NCBI RefSeq assembly: GCF_030315975.1
Contig: NZ_JASXSZ010000003.1
Coordinates: 124,001-188,000, forward strand
From: Microbacterium candidum
GTDB taxonomy: Bacteria > Actinomycetota > Actinomycetes > Actinomycetales > Microbacteriaceae
Direction: 5' to 3'
Length of the DNA stretch: 64,000 nucleotides
Shown: in pieces, positions 33,916-43,886 of the stretch
Layout: the number at the start of each line of letters is the position of its first letter
Position numbering within the stretch: the stretch's first letter is position 1
Notes under the pieces: generated by a model
What the model saw: the letters and a program-made list of their open reading frames with translations, nothing else
The model's database searches: none
What the model was told of the DNA's origin: nothing
Position numbers and translations under genes: made by a program

Positions 33916-35313
33916 GTGAGCGAGGAAGCGAAGGCGTTGGATGCGGATCACCATGTCATCCGGCACGTCACGGACCGGGAGTCGCCGTGGCCGGGCGTCC
34001 TCGCACAGGACGACTCCGGCGCTCTGCGGCTGCTCGTCGACGCCGTCGACTACGACTGCTGCGCCGGCTGGGACGCCGATCCGGACGGACATGTGCTCGC
34101 GCCGCTCGATATCGTCCGTCGGCCGGGGGGACACGATGTCGTGCTTCCAGCCTGCACGGAACGCCTCGACGTGTTCCTCATGCGTCGTCGAGACAGGCGT
34201 CTCCCGCTGTCCGCGGGGGAGCGGGTCACCGTCGCGGTGAGCATGATCCGCGGACTCTGCGAGGCTCACCAGCGTGCTCCGGGGGCATCCGGCGTGTGGT
34301 GGATCACGGCAGACGGACGCCCGATCCTCGCCCTCGGCGTCCGCGACGGCGTGGATGCCGTGCCCGCCGCGACCGCGCGTGTCCTGGGCCAGCTGGGCGC
34401 CGACGGTGAAACCCGTCTCGCCGCCGCGCTTTCGCGCGCTGCAGCACATGCTGAACAGCCGCGCACGCTCGTCCGGGAGGCCGGGGAGATCGAGGCGGAG
34501 CTCTTCGCCGCCGCTCTGCCCGAGCCGCTCGCGACGGCGGGAACCGCTGCACCGCTCACCGGAGCGGTCGGCGCCGTCACGTGGTCGCGCCCGCCGGACA
34601 TCGAGATGGCGGCGACCGAGGACGCGCAGGCGGGATGGCTCGCCCGGATCGCCCCGCTCGTCGATTCGGACCTCGCCGATGCTGCGTCCAAGGCGCTGAC
34701 CTCCGTGTGGAGAAGGCTCCACCGCCGGGGCGGGTCCCACTCCACACGCGGGCGCCGAGGAAAGCGCGGTCCGCTGCTCATCGCCGGTGCGGTTGCGGCA
34801 GGAGTGGTCGGGATCGGCCTGATGTGGCCGGGAGGCGGCGGGAGCCCCGCTCGAGCCGGCAGCCAGGCATCGTCATCCCCTCCGAGTGCCGTCGTTGCCT
34901 CGTCTGCCGCCCCGCTGGCCGGGCCTACCCATGCCCCCGAAGGAACTGCAGCGGGGAATGACGTCGTGTCTGAGGAGCCCGTCACTACCGCGGCATCCCC
35001 GTCCCCGGACCAGGAGGTGCTCTCCGCTGTGGGTGCTCTCCTCACGAAACGGCTCACCTGCCGGAACAACGCCGCCTGCCTGCACGCCGTGCAGGAGGAC
35101 CCGCAGCGGCGCTTCCCTGAGGGCGCCGCATCCCTCCCGGCGGGGGAGCGCCGCGTCGCGCTTCTCGACTCGTTCGGCGGCGCCGCTGTGGTGAAGGTCG
35201 AAGACGCGAACGCGCCCGCTGCCGGAGCAGCGGGCGCGCAGCTGGTGGTCGTCGTCCGGGCCGGCGACCGTTGGCGGCGGCGCGACGGGTCCGGCGCGGA
35301 GCAGCCGGGATGA
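33916..35313 (+). CDS. Single-pass membrane protein with kinase-like N-terminal pattern
   Basis: 465 residues, not confidently recognised. Residues 1-200 show a faint protein-kinase C-lobe pattern (RGLCEAHQRAPGASGVWWI, then DGRPILALG), lacking the HRD and DFG catalytic residues. A membrane helix follows at about 283-302, then a Ser/Pro/Ala-rich linker and an extracellular domain of about 130 residues with two cysteines. It occupies the place where lipB-lipA lie in relatives and points the opposite way from sucB, with stops three bases apart. The start is GTG 33916. The pseudokinase idea is an inference. Confidence 0.55.
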   Translation: MSEEAKALDADHHVIRHVTDRESPWPGVLAQDDSGALRLLVDAVDYDCCAGWDADPDGHVLAPLDIVRRPGGHDVVLPACTERLDVFLMRRRDRRLPLSAGERVTVAVSMIRGLCEAHQRAPGASGVWWITADGRPILALGVRDGVDAVPAATARVLGQLGADGETRLAAALSRAAAHAEQPRTLVREAGEIEAELFAAALPEPLATAGTAAPLTGAVGAVTWSRPPDIEMAATEDAQAGWLARIAPLVDSDLADAASKALTSVWRRLHRRGGSHSTRGRRGKRGPLLIAGAVAAGVVGIGLMWPGGGGSPARAGSQASSSPPSAVVASSAAPLAGPTHAPEGTAAGNDVVSEEPVTTAASPSPDQEVLSAVGALLTKRLTCRNNAACLHAVQEDPQRRFPEGAASLPAGERRVALLDSFGGAAVVKVEDANAPAAGAAGAQLVVVVRAGDRWRRRDGSGAEQPG

Positions 35314-35316
35314 ATC

Positions 35317-37050
35317 TCAGATTCCGAGGTTGCCTTCGAAGTCCGCCGCCTCGAGACGGGCCTTGACAGCACTCAGGTAGCGGGCGGCGTCGGCACCGTC
35401 GATGATGCGGTGATCGTACGAGAGCGCGAGGTACACGTACGACCGGACCGAGATCGCGTCCTTCCCGTCCACCGTCACGATGCCCGGACGCTTGACGACC
35501 GTGCCCGTTCCGAGGATGGCGGACTGCGGCAGGAAGACGACGGGCGTGTCGAACAGCGCACCACGCGAACCGGTGTTGGTCAGCGTGAAGGTGCCGCCCG
35601 CGAGCTCGTCCGGCTTCAGCTTGTTGTCGCGCGTGCGCGCCGCGAGATCGGCGATCTCGTGGGCGATCGCGGCCAGGCTCTTCGCCGCCGGGTCGCGCAG
35701 GACCGGGGTGAGCAGTCCGCGCTCCGTGTCGACCGCGATCGAGAGGTTCTCGACCGCCGGGTAGACGATCTGGTCGCCATCGACGGAGGCATTGATCACC
35801 GGGTACGCCTGAAGCGCCTCGGATGCCGCGAGAGCGAAGAACGGCAGGAAGGAGAGCTTGTCGCCCGTCTTCGCCTGGAATTCGCCCTTGACCCTGTCAC
35901 GCAGGCTTGCGAGCTTCGTGACGTCGACCTCGACGACGGTCGTCAGCTGAGCCGTCGACTGCATCGATGCCACCGCACGCTCGGCGAGGACCTTTCGCAG
36001 GCGCGACATCGGCTGGGTCGTGCCGCGCAGCGGCGAGATCTCGAGCGCGGGGGCCGCGGGGGCCGCCGCCGGCGCTGCCGGTGCGGAGGCTGCGGCCAGG
36101 ACGTCCTCCTTGCGGATGCGCCCGCCGACACCCGTGCCCGTGACGGACGCGAGGTCGATGCCCTGCTGCTGCGCGAGGCGACGCACGAGCGGCGTGACGT
36201 AGGTCGGCCCCTGGTCGTCGGATGCGGAGAGCGAGCCGGCTGACGGCGCTGCTGCTGCAGGAGCGGGTGCGGCAGGCGCCGGGGCGGCAGGAGCCGCAGG
36301 CGCCGCCGGAGCTGCCGGTGCAGGAGCCGCTGCCGCGGGGGCGGCGGGCGCCGCGGGTGCGGGCGCTGCGGGAGCCGGCGCCGCCTCAGCGACAGGTGCC
36401 GGTGCAGCGGGCGCGGCCGCGGGTGCCGCACCGGCGGCCCCGATGCGCGCGAGCGTCGCGCCGACGGCGACCGTTTCGTCCTCGGAGACGAGGATCTCGG
36501 TCAGCGTTCCGGCGAACGGCGAGGGGATCTCGGTGTCGACCTTGTCGGTGGAGATCTCCAGCAGCGGCTCGTCGACGGCCACGTCATCACCGACCTGCTT
36601 GAGCCAGCGCGTGACCGTACCCTCGGTGACGCTCTCGCCGAGCTCGGGGAGGACGACGTCCTTGCCCCCTGCGGCCGGCGCTGCGGCGGCGGCGGCCGGG
36701 GCCGCCTCGGGTGCGGGCGCTGCGGCGGGGGCCGCAGCCTCGGGCTGTGCGGGGGCGGCGGGTTCTGCGGGCGCGGCGGAGGCGGGCGCCTCCGGGGCGG
36801 CCGCGGCACCGCTGCCGTCGCCGATCCGGGCGAGAATCGCACCGACCTCGACCGTCTCGTCCTCCTGGACAAGGATCTCCTCGATGACGCCGCTGACCGG
36901 CGAGGGGATCTCGGTGTCGACCTTGTCGGTCGAGATCTCGAGCAGGCCCTCATCCTCCTTGACGGTGTCGCCGACCTGCTTCAACCAGCGGGTGACCGTC
37001 CCCTCGGTGACGCTCTCACCGAGCGCGGGAAGGACCACGGAAGTGCTCAT
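35317..37050 (-). CDS. sucB: 2-oxoacid dehydrogenase E2, dihydrolipoyl acyltransferase with two lipoyl domains
   Basis: 577 residues from ATG 37050 (GGAG eight bases upstream; a TTG two codons earlier is less likely). Two lipoyl domains each carry [12 protein letters not shown] with the lipoylated lysine (Lys43 in the first). Long Ala/Pro linkers, an E1/E3-binding domain ([14 protein letters not shown]) and the acyltransferase domain with [14 protein letters not shown] follow. In actinobacteria this E2 serves pyruvate and often 2-oxoglutarate dehydrogenase. It ends the pepA-lpdA-sucB operon. It needs lipoylation, yet no lipA, lipB or lplA is nearby. Confidence 0.93.
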   Translation of the reverse strand: MSTSVVLPALGESVTEGTVTRWLKQVGDTVKEDEGLLEISTDKVDTEIPSPVSGVIEEILVQEDETVEVGAILARIGDGSGAAAAPEAPASAAPAEPAAPAQPEAAAPAAAPAPEAAPAAAAAAPAAGGKDVVLPELGESVTEGTVTRWLKQVGDDVAVDEPLLEISTDKVDTEIPSPFAGTLTEILVSEDETVAVGATLARIGAAGAAPAAAPAAPAPVAEAAPAPAAPAPAAPAAPAAAAPAPAAPAAPAAPAAPAPAAPAPAAAAPSAGSLSASDDQGPTYVTPLVRRLAQQQGIDLASVTGTGVGGRIRKEDVLAAASAPAAPAAAPAAPALEISPLRGTTQPMSRLRKVLAERAVASMQSTAQLTTVVEVDVTKLASLRDRVKGEFQAKTGDKLSFLPFFALAASEALQAYPVINASVDGDQIVYPAVENLSIAVDTERGLLTPVLRDPAAKSLAAIAHEIADLAARTRDNKLKPDELAGGTFTLTNTGSRGALFDTPVVFLPQSAILGTGTVVKRPGIVTVDGKDAISVRSYVYLALSYDHRIIDGADAARYLSAVKARLEAADFEGNLGI

Positions 37051-37116
37051 GGACAATTCTCCTTCGGAATTCCGATGTCGTTCTAGCCTACTGAATCCGG
37101 CATACCGGCCGGGGCA

Positions 37117-38490
37117 TCACAGAGCGTGGAGGGGTTTGCCTGCGAGCGCCAGGAACGCCTCTCCCAGAGCTTCGCTCTGGGTGGGGTGCGCGTGAATGAA
37201 CGGCGCGATGTCCTCTGGGTGCGCCTCCCAGCCTACGGCGAGCTGGCCCTCCGTGAGCAGTTCTCCGACACGATCGCCGAGAAGGTGCACCCCGATGACG
37301 GGGCCGTCCTTCTTCCGGACGACCTTGACGAGGCCCGCGGTGCCGATGATCTCGCTCTTGCCGTTGCCCGCGAGGTTGTACTCGTAGGAGACGATCGCGT
37401 CGGCGCCGTGCACCTCGGCGGCACGCGCCTCGGTGAGGCCGACGGAGGCGACCTCGGGGCTCGAGTAGGTGATCTTCGGGATGAGCGTCTCGGGCACCGC
37501 GACCGGGTCGAGACCGGCGATCCGCTCTGCGACGAAGATGCCCTGCTGGAAGCCGCGGTGCGCGAGCTGGAGACCCGGGACGATGTCGCCCACGGCCCAC
37601 ACGCCGGGGAGGTTCGTGCGCAGCTGCTCGTCGACCGTCACGAACCCGCGGTCCATCGCGATGCCGGCCTCCGCGAATCCGGTGCCGTCGGTCGCGGGGC
37701 CGCGACCGACGGCGACCAGGAGGTAGTCCGCCTCGAACGTCTTGCCGTCTTCGAGAGTCACGGTCACGGCCTCCGCGGTCTGCGTCGCGGATGCGAAGCG
37801 CACGCCGAGCGAGTAAGCGATGCCGCGCTTGCGGAACGCGCGCTCGAGGCCCTTGCTGAGTGCCAGGTCCTCGTTGGGTACCAGGTGGTCCAGCGCCTCG
37901 ACGATCGTGACCTCCGCCCCGAAGGAGCGCCACACGCTCGCGAACTCGACGCCGATGACCCCGCCGCCGAGGATCACGACGCGCGCGGGGACCTCGCCGA
38001 GGTCGAGCGCGTGCTCGCTCGTGAGGATGCGGCCGCCGATCTCGAGACCCGGAAGGCTGCGGCTGTAGGAGCCGGTCGCCAGGACCACGTCCGTCCCGCG
38101 GTACACGTCGTCGCCGACCCGCACCGAGCGATCCGCCTGCAGTACGCCGGCGCCGGGGACCGTCGTGATGCCGCGGGCTCGGATGAGACCCTCGAGACCC
38201 TTGAACTTCTTCGCGACGATGCCCTCGCGGTAGGCGCGCAGAGCCTCGGGATCGACGCCGTCGAAGGTCGCGCGTACGCCGACGTGCGCCGCATCCCGGG
38301 AATGATCGGCGACCTCGGCCGCGTGCAGGAGCGCCTTGGTCGGGATGCAGCCGCGGTGCAGGCACGTCCCGCCGACCTTGTCCTTCTCGATGAGGGCGAC
38401 GGTCTTGCCCAGCTCGGCTGCGCGGAGGGCCGCGGCGTACCCGCCGCTGCCTCCGCCCAGGATCACCAGGTCGAACGTGTGCTCGGTCAT
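37117..38490 (-). CDS. lpdA: Dihydrolipoyl dehydrogenase (E3)
   Basis: 457 residues. An FAD-binding GGGSGGYAAALRAAELG, the redox-active disulfide GGTCLHRGCIP, an NAD-binding GGGVIGVEFASVW and the C-terminal catalytic HAHPTQSE are all present. It reoxidises the dihydrolipoyl arm of the E2 next to it. The ATG overlaps the pepA stop (ATGA), and sucB follows 66 bases downstream, so the three form one operon. Length and motifs are normal. Confidence 0.97.
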   Translation of the reverse strand: MTEHTFDLVILGGGSGGYAAALRAAELGKTVALIEKDKVGGTCLHRGCIPTKALLHAAEVADHSRDAAHVGVRATFDGVDPEALRAYREGIVAKKFKGLEGLIRARGITTVPGAGVLQADRSVRVGDDVYRGTDVVLATGSYSRSLPGLEIGGRILTSEHALDLGEVPARVVILGGGVIGVEFASVWRSFGAEVTIVEALDHLVPNEDLALSKGLERAFRKRGIAYSLGVRFASATQTAEAVTVTLEDGKTFEADYLLVAVGRGPATDGTGFAEAGIAMDRGFVTVDEQLRTNLPGVWAVGDIVPGLQLAHRGFQQGIFVAERIAGLDPVAVPETLIPKITYSSPEVASVGLTEARAAEVHGADAIVSYEYNLAGNGKSEIIGTAGLVKVVRKKDGPVIGVHLLGDRVGELLTEGQLAVGWEAHPEDIAPFIHAHPTQSEALGEAFLALAGKPLHAL

Positions 38491-39974
38491 GCCGCATCCT
38501 CTCCTGCGATGAGGGCGATGAGCGCGCGGACGCTCGCTCCGGTCGGGCCCTTGCCGGTGAAGCCGTAGGGGGCTCCCTTGTCGTTGTCACCGCTGCCGGC
38601 GATGTCGAGATGCACCCACGGGATCCGCGGGGAATCCGCCTCTTCTCCCGTGCGCCCGACGAACCGCCGGAGGAAGAGACCGGCGAACAGGGCACCGCCC
38701 GATGTGTCGCCGATCTTCGCGTTGCGGAGGTCGGCGATGGGGGAGTCGAGCTCCTCCTCCATGTGCGCCGGAAGCGGCAGGTGCCACGCGAGCTCTCCTG
38801 CTCGCTCGGAGGCGGCGAGGTACTCGGCGACGGCATCGTCGTCGCCCATGACGCCCGTGTGCCGGAGGCCGAGCGAGACGAGGATCGCGCCGGTGAGGGT
38901 CGCCACGTCGACGAGGAGGTCCGGGTTCTCGCGGCTCGCGGCGACGAGGCCGTCCGCGAGGACCAGGCGGCCCTCGGCATCCGTGTTCAGCACTTCGATG
39001 CTCGTGCCGTCGAGGGCGCGCAGCACGTCGCCGGGACGGATGGCGCGGCCGGAGGGCATGTTGTCGGCGACGCACATCCAGCCGGTCACGTGGACGGGCA
39101 GGCCGAGCTGCGCGACCGCGCGGACGACGGCGAGAACCGTTGCGGCACCGCACATGTCGTACTTCATGCCGACCATGGACGCCGGTGGCTTCAGCGAGAG
39201 CCCGCCGGTGTCGAAGGTGATGCCCTTCCCGACGACGGCGACGTGGCGCTCGGCACCGGCGGGCGCGTAGTCGAGGCGGACGAGGCGGGGCGGACGGTCG
39301 GACCCCTGGCCGACCCCGAGGATCCCGCCGAAGCCCTGGGCCTCGAGTTCCGCCTCGTCGAGGACGGTGACCTCGACGGGAAGACCCTCGACCTCGGCGA
39401 CGGCCCGGTCGGCGAGCTGCGCGGGTGAGAGCCATTCCGCAGGCGTGCTGCCGAGATCCTTCACGAGGGCGACGGCGGATGCGGCGACGGTCGCCGCTGC
39501 CAGGTCGTCGTCGGTGAGGCTCGCATCGTGCAGAACGACGCGCGATGCACGCCGCTTGGGCTCCGACGTCTTGTAGTCCGCGAACGAGTAGCCGCCGAGT
39601 GCGGCGCCCTCTGCGGCGGAGCGGCCGGGCGCCTCGACGAGGGGCACAGTGACGGCGACCGTCTCGAAGCCGGTGAGCTGACGGATGCCGGCACCCACTG
39701 CCTCGCGGAGGCCGTCGGCGTCGACGTCGGCTCCAGTGCCGACGACGGCGAGGGGCGTGGTGACGTCCGGGAGCGGCACGCGCACGAGCGATCCGCTCGC
39801 GCCCGTGAAGCCCACTGCGCTGAGAGCGGCGGCCAGGCCCGGCCAGTCGGGGATCTCCACCGGGACCGCGTCCTCGCGGTCCTCGTCGTCGATCGGGGGG
39901 AGTGCGATCAGGATCGCGTCGGCATCGGAGTCGCGGATCGGCGCGCTCGAGCGCGCGAGCTCGGGAAACGGCAT
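38487..39974 (-). CDS. pepA: Leucyl aminopeptidase (M17)
   Basis: 495 residues from ATG 39974. Metal-binding and catalytic signatures are intact: KGITFDTGGLSLKP, MKYDMCGAATVLA and the family hallmark NTDAEGRLVLADGL. It removes N-terminal residues from peptides in the cytoplasm. ATG 39974 lies six bases after TAGGAT on the minus strand and is preferred over the ATG three codons upstream. First gene of the operon with lpdA and sucB, an arrangement common in actinobacteria. Confidence 0.95.
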   Translation of the reverse strand: MPFPELARSSAPIRDSDADAILIALPPIDDEDREDAVPVEIPDWPGLAAALSAVGFTGASGSLVRVPLPDVTTPLAVVGTGADVDADGLREAVGAGIRQLTGFETVAVTVPLVEAPGRSAAEGAALGGYSFADYKTSEPKRRASRVVLHDASLTDDDLAAATVAASAVALVKDLGSTPAEWLSPAQLADRAVAEVEGLPVEVTVLDEAELEAQGFGGILGVGQGSDRPPRLVRLDYAPAGAERHVAVVGKGITFDTGGLSLKPPASMVGMKYDMCGAATVLAVVRAVAQLGLPVHVTGWMCVADNMPSGRAIRPGDVLRALDGTSIEVLNTDAEGRLVLADGLVAASRENPDLLVDVATLTGAILVSLGLRHTGVMGDDDAVAEYLAASERAGELAWHLPLPAHMEEELDSPIADLRNAKIGDTSGGALFAGLFLRRFVGRTGEEADSPRIPWVHLDIAGSGDNDKGAPYGFTGKGPTGASVRALIALIAGEDAA

Positions 39975-40079
39975 GGTCCCCATCCTAGGTTCGCGCTGCG
40001 TCCCGGCCGCGACCCGCGGGGCTGTTCGCTGTCAGCGGCAAGCGACCCGCCGGTCGGAGGCGGCTCGTAGAGTGGAAGC

Positions 40080-41009
40080 ATGCCGTTCTCCCTGCCGCTG
40101 TACGAGTGGTCGATGTCCGCGCCGCCGGTCGCGTCCGGGCTTCCGCTCGTGATCGCGCTGACGGGCTTCACCGACGCGGGAAACGCTGTGTCGGGGCTCA
40201 TCGAGCACCTCCGCGAAGAGCTCGAGTCGCAGACGCTCGCGGAGTTCGAGAACGACATCCTCCTCGACTATCGGGCGCGCCGGCCGCTCGTGACCTTCGA
40301 CGAGGACCACCTGACCGACTGGACCCCGCAGCGGCTCGAGCTGACTCTGACAGCCGACGTGCTGGGCCAGCCCTTCCTCCTGTTGTCCGGGTATGAGCCC
40401 GACTTCGCCTGGAACGCATTCGCCGACGCCGTCGTGGCGCTCGCCGGCAACCTCGGCGTGTCGTCCGTCACCTGGGTGCACGCCATCCCGATGCCCGTCC
40501 CGCACACGCGCCCCGTGCCCACGACCGTCAGCGGCACCCGCGATGAGCTGACTGCGGCGCACTCCGTGTGGCGCCCGCGGACCCAGGTGCCGGGGACGGT
40601 CGCCCACCTCCTGGAACTGCGGCTGTCGGATGCCGACATCCCCGTGGCCGGCTTCGCCCTCCTCGTTCCGCACTACCTCGCCGACTCGGAGTATCCCGCC
40701 GCCATCCTCGCGGCGCTCGACAGCATCACCGTCGCGACAGGCCGTGTCTTCTCCGGCGACGATCTGCGCGAGCAGAACCGTGAGTACTTGGAGAAGGTCG
40801 CCGAGCAGGTGGCGGGCAACGACGAGCTGACCGCGATGCTGCACGGGCTCGAGGAGCGCTACGACTCCTACATGGCGGGCTCCACGCAGGCGCGGCCCAT
40901 CATCCACACGGGCGATCTGCCGAGCGCCGACGAGCTCGCGGCCGAGCTGGAACGGTTCCTCGCGACCCGGCCGACCGATGACGACAAGCGCGGCGGCGGG
41001 CTCTCCTGA
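40080..41009 (+). CDS. PAC2 family protein
   Basis: 309 residues covering the PAC2 domain, with the conserved LPLVIALTGFTDAGN and a central HAIPMPVPHTRP. The fold is shared with proteasome-assembly chaperones, but the bacterial role is unclear; Microbacteriaceae generally lack a proteasome, so a link to it is not implied. ATG 40080 follows TAGAGT (40068-40073) by six bases, so the mRNA appears leaderless. It is divergent from pepA and precedes sigA. Confidence 0.9.
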   Translation: MPFSLPLYEWSMSAPPVASGLPLVIALTGFTDAGNAVSGLIEHLREELESQTLAEFENDILLDYRARRPLVTFDEDHLTDWTPQRLELTLTADVLGQPFLLLSGYEPDFAWNAFADAVVALAGNLGVSSVTWVHAIPMPVPHTRPVPTTVSGTRDELTAAHSVWRPRTQVPGTVAHLLELRLSDADIPVAGFALLVPHYLADSEYPAAILAALDSITVATGRVFSGDDLREQNREYLEKVAEQVAGNDELTAMLHGLEERYDSYMAGSTQARPIIHTGDLPSADELAAELERFLATRPTDDDKRGGGLS

Positions 41010-41019
41010 GAGCGATATC

Positions 41020-41047
41020 CCGCGCTCCGCGGAATAGCCGAGCGCGG
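41020..41047 (+). terminator. Hairpin after the PAC2 gene
   Basis: CCGCGCTC (41020-41027) pairs perfectly with GAGCGCGG (41040-41047) across 12 bases, ten bases after the PAC2 stop. No T-run follows, as is usual for actinobacterial terminators. Confidence 0.5.
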
Positions 41048-41245
41048 AACTCGGTTGATTCACATGTGCGTCGCCGACGCGCCGTCGGGTGACGGCGGCG
41101 GGATATGCGACAATAGAGCACCTGACCCGTTGTCTGCGGTCATGACGAGGCTTCCTCGATCGTGATCCGACTTGACAAGGGTCTTACTAGTGTCCGAAAC
41201 GAGCCGGTGCCGCCAGACCCGGCCCGCACCGGTGAAAGGCGAGAC

Positions 41246-42589
41246 GTGACCGCAGCGAAGACCGAGCCCCGCGCGCAGGACGCCGAGACCGACGAGACCG
41301 CGGAGGCCAAGGCTCCCGCAAAGCGCACGGCAGCGCGCAAGCCTGCCGCCAAGACGGCAGCCGCATCGACGGCGAAGCGCACCACGACGAAGAAGGCTTC
41401 CTCGAAGAGCAAGGCCAAGTCCGATGAGGACGAGGACGAAGAGCTCGGCGAGGACGAGGAGATGGCCGAAGACCTCGGCGAAGACGTCGCGAGCGACGAC
41501 GAGTCCGAGGAGACTCCTGCTGCCGAGGCGGCCAAGGACGACTCCGAGGACGACGAGGAGGATGAGGAGGGCGCTGCCAAGCCGGCGTTCTCCGAGCCGC
41601 TGCCGACCGGCGCGATCGTCATCTCCTCGAGCGACGACGAAGACGTCCCCGTCTACTCGACGCAGATCACCGGCGCCACGGCCGACCCGGTCAAGGACTA
41701 CCTGAAGCAGATCGGAAAGGTCGCGCTGCTGAACGCGGCCGAAGAGGTCGAGCTCGCGATGCGCATCGAGGCGGGCCTGTTCGCCGAGGAGAAGCTGTCG
41801 CACATGTCGGCGGCGGAGAAGTCCTCGCAGCTGGGCCTCGACCTGCAGTGGGTCGCTCGCGACGGCCAGCGTGCGAAGAGCCACCTGCTCGGCGCGAACC
41901 TGCGCCTCGTGGTCTCGCTCGCGAAGCGTTACACCGGCCGCGGCATGCAGTTCCTGGACCTCATCCAGGAGGGCAACCTCGGCCTCATCCGTGCGGTCGA
42001 GAAGTTCGACTACACCAAGGGCTTCAAGTTCTCGACCTACGCGACGTGGTGGATCCGGCAGGCGATCACGCGTGCGATGGCCGACCAGGCGCGCACCATC
42101 CGCATCCCCGTCCACATGGTCGAGGTCATCAACAAGCTCGCCCGCGTGCAGCGCCAGATGCTGCAGGACCTCGGTCGCGAGCCCACGCCCGAGGAGCTCA
42201 GCCGCGAGCTCGACATGACCCCCGAGAAGGTCATCGAGGTGCAGAAGTACGGCCGTGAGCCGATCTCGCTGCACACGCCTCTCGGCGAGGACGGCGACAG
42301 CGAGTTCGGCGACCTGATCGAGGACACCGAAGCGGTGGTCCCGGCGGACGCGGTGGGCTTCACGATGCTGCAGCGTCAGCTCGAGTCGCTCCTCGACTCC
42401 CTCTCGGAGCGGGAGGCGGGCGTCATCCGCATGCGCTTCGGCCTCGGCGACGGTCAGCCCAAGACGCTCGACCAGATCGGCGACACGTTCGGTGTGACGC
42501 GTGAGCGCATCCGCCAGATCGAGTCGAAGACGATGGCGAAGCTGCGCCACCCGTCCCGGTCGCAGTCGCTGCGGGATTACCTTGAGTAA
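41246..42589 (+). CDS. sigA: Principal RNA polymerase sigma factor SigA/HrdB
   Basis: 447 residues from GTG 41246, which has GAAAGG about seven bases upstream; GTG 41162 would extend it by 28 residues. A Lys/Ala- and Glu/Asp-rich N-terminal tail of about 120 residues is typical of actinobacterial primary sigma factors. Region 2 ([20 protein letters not shown]) recognises the -10 element and region 4 ([20 protein letters not shown]) the -35. It directs transcription of housekeeping genes. Its last codons overlap the murT-like start, so sigma and the wall operon may be transcribed together. Confidence 0.97.
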   Translation: MTAAKTEPRAQDAETDETAEAKAPAKRTAARKPAAKTAAASTAKRTTTKKASSKSKAKSDEDEDEELGEDEEMAEDLGEDVASDDESEETPAAEAAKDDSEDDEEDEEGAAKPAFSEPLPTGAIVISSSDDEDVPVYSTQITGATADPVKDYLKQIGKVALLNAAEEVELAMRIEAGLFAEEKLSHMSAAEKSSQLGLDLQWVARDGQRAKSHLLGANLRLVVSLAKRYTGRGMQFLDLIQEGNLGLIRAVEKFDYTKGFKFSTYATWWIRQAITRAMADQARTIRIPVHMVEVINKLARVQRQMLQDLGREPTPEELSRELDMTPEKVIEVQKYGREPISLHTPLGEDGDSEFGDLIEDTEAVVPADAVGFTMLQRQLESLLDSLSEREAGVIRMRFGLGDGQPKTLDQIGDTFGVTRERIRQIESKTMAKLRHPSRSQSLRDYLE

Positions 42590-43886
42590 GGGTTCGTCCG
42601 GCATCCGTTATGTTCCGGCCATCGCGGCCGGCAAGGCAGTCCGCGTGGCGACGCGTCTGCGCGGGGGCGGCTCGGCCTTCCCCGGGTATCTGACGAACCG
42701 CCTGGCGCCGAGCCTGCTCGCGACGCTCGCCGAGGGGTTCCAGGACGGCATCGTCTTCGTCCTCGGCTCGAACGGCAAGACGACGACGACCCACATGGTC
42801 AGCGAGATCCTGCGTGCGCACGGGCTGAAGGTCTTCACGAATCCGACCGGTGCGAACCTCCCGCAGGGCGTGACGAGCGCCCTCCTGGCGGACGCGACGC
42901 TCACCGGCAAGGTCAAGGCGGATGTCGCGGTGCTCGAGGTCGACGAGGCCTATGCAGCGGATCTCGCCGACATCCTGCACCCGCGCGTGATCATCGCGCT
43001 GAACGTGCAGGTCGACCAGCTCTACCGGTTCTACGAGACCGAGCGCGTCGCCGACATGATGCTGGATGCAGCGACCCGCGCCTCGGTGGCGGTCGTCGTC
43101 AACCGTGACGACCCGTACCTCAGCAAGATCGACGAGTCGTCCCTCGCCGCTCCCGTCGCCTTCTTCGGCGCGTCGCGGGAGCTCGTCGCCCAGTCGGCGC
43201 ACGGCCTCGTCAATGCGGCGGACACGCGCAGCGGGAACGCCGGTGTCGCGGATCGGGAAGCGACGGCCGAGGTCGTCGCGCTCGACGGCCGCGACGTGTC
43301 CGTCCAGCTCCCCGAAGTGCGCGTGGACCTCACGATCCCCGCACGCGGCCTGCACTACGCGGTGGATGCCGCGGCCGCGACCGCTGCGGTGGCTGCGCTC
43401 CTCGGCTCGCGGTTCCGGACGGACGCGACGGCCCAGGGGTTCTCCCGGATGGCGCCTGCCTACGGTCGTGGCGAGCTGGTGCCGCTGCGCCCCGGCCGCA
43501 CGGACGAGCAGGTCGAGTTCGTGATGTTCAAGAACGGGCCGAGCCTCCAGCTGAACCTGGATGCGCTCGAATCGGCGCCCGAGCGTCTGCTGATGGCGAT
43601 CGACGAGGGCACGCCGGACGTCTCCTGGCTGTACGACGTCGACCTCGACAAGCTCGACCATGTCGACGTCGTGACGGGGGAGAAGGCCTACCAGCTCGCG
43701 ACGCGCCTCGCCTACGCCGGCATCCCGATCGGACTCGTGGAGCCGGACATGGAGCGCGCCGTCCAGCACATGCGCGCACTTCCGACCACGACGTCGGGCC
43801 GGCAGACGTGGTTCGTCAACTACGAGCTCATGATGATCGGCCGCAGGCTCCTCGGCCACGGCGACCAGGAGGTGGCCCGCCGATGA
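42582..43886 (+). CDS. murT: MurT-like Mur ligase (lipid II isoglutaminyl synthase type) lacking the zinc ribbon
   Basis: 434 residues from TTG 42582, inside the end of sigA. The Mur-ligase P-loop is intact ([11 protein letters not shown], about 62-72), as is LEVDEAY and the NRDDPYL segment, so ATP-dependent acyl-phosphate formation is expected. Typical MurT proteins insert a four-cysteine zinc ribbon in the middle domain; here the region about 190-260 has no cysteine, and none is seen in the whole protein. The C-terminal DUF1727 domain keeps DVSWLYDVD, with altered surroundings. It pairs with the gatD-like gene (ATGA overlap). The substrate is likely the D-Glu2 alpha-carboxyl of a peptidoglycan precursor, the acceptor amine possibly not ammonia. 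Confidence 0.85.
   Translation: MSKGSSGIRYVPAIAAGKAVRVATRLRGGGSAFPGYLTNRLAPSLLATLAEGFQDGIVFVLGSNGKTTTTHMVSEILRAHGLKVFTNPTGANLPQGVTSALLADATLTGKVKADVAVLEVDEAYAADLADILHPRVIIALNVQVDQLYRFYETERVADMMLDAATRASVAVVVNRDDPYLSKIDESSLAAPVAFFGASRELVAQSAHGLVNAADTRSGNAGVADREATAEVVALDGRDVSVQLPEVRVDLTIPARGLHYAVDAAAATAAVAALLGSRFRTDATAQGFSRMAPAYGRGELVPLRPGRTDEQVEFVMFKNGPSLQLNLDALESAPERLLMAIDEGTPDVSWLYDVDLDKLDHVDVVTGEKAYQLATRLAYAGIPIGLVEPDMERAVQHMRALPTTTSGRQTWFVNYELMMIGRRLLGHGDQEVARR

Noticed and set aside
41172..41200. TTGACA as the -35 of sigA
   Set aside because: No TANNNT hexamer lies 16-18 bases downstream; the nearest is only 10 bases away.
41162..41245. 28-residue N-terminal extension of SigA
   Set aside because: GTG 41246 has a proper ribosome-binding site and the usual sigma N-terminus.
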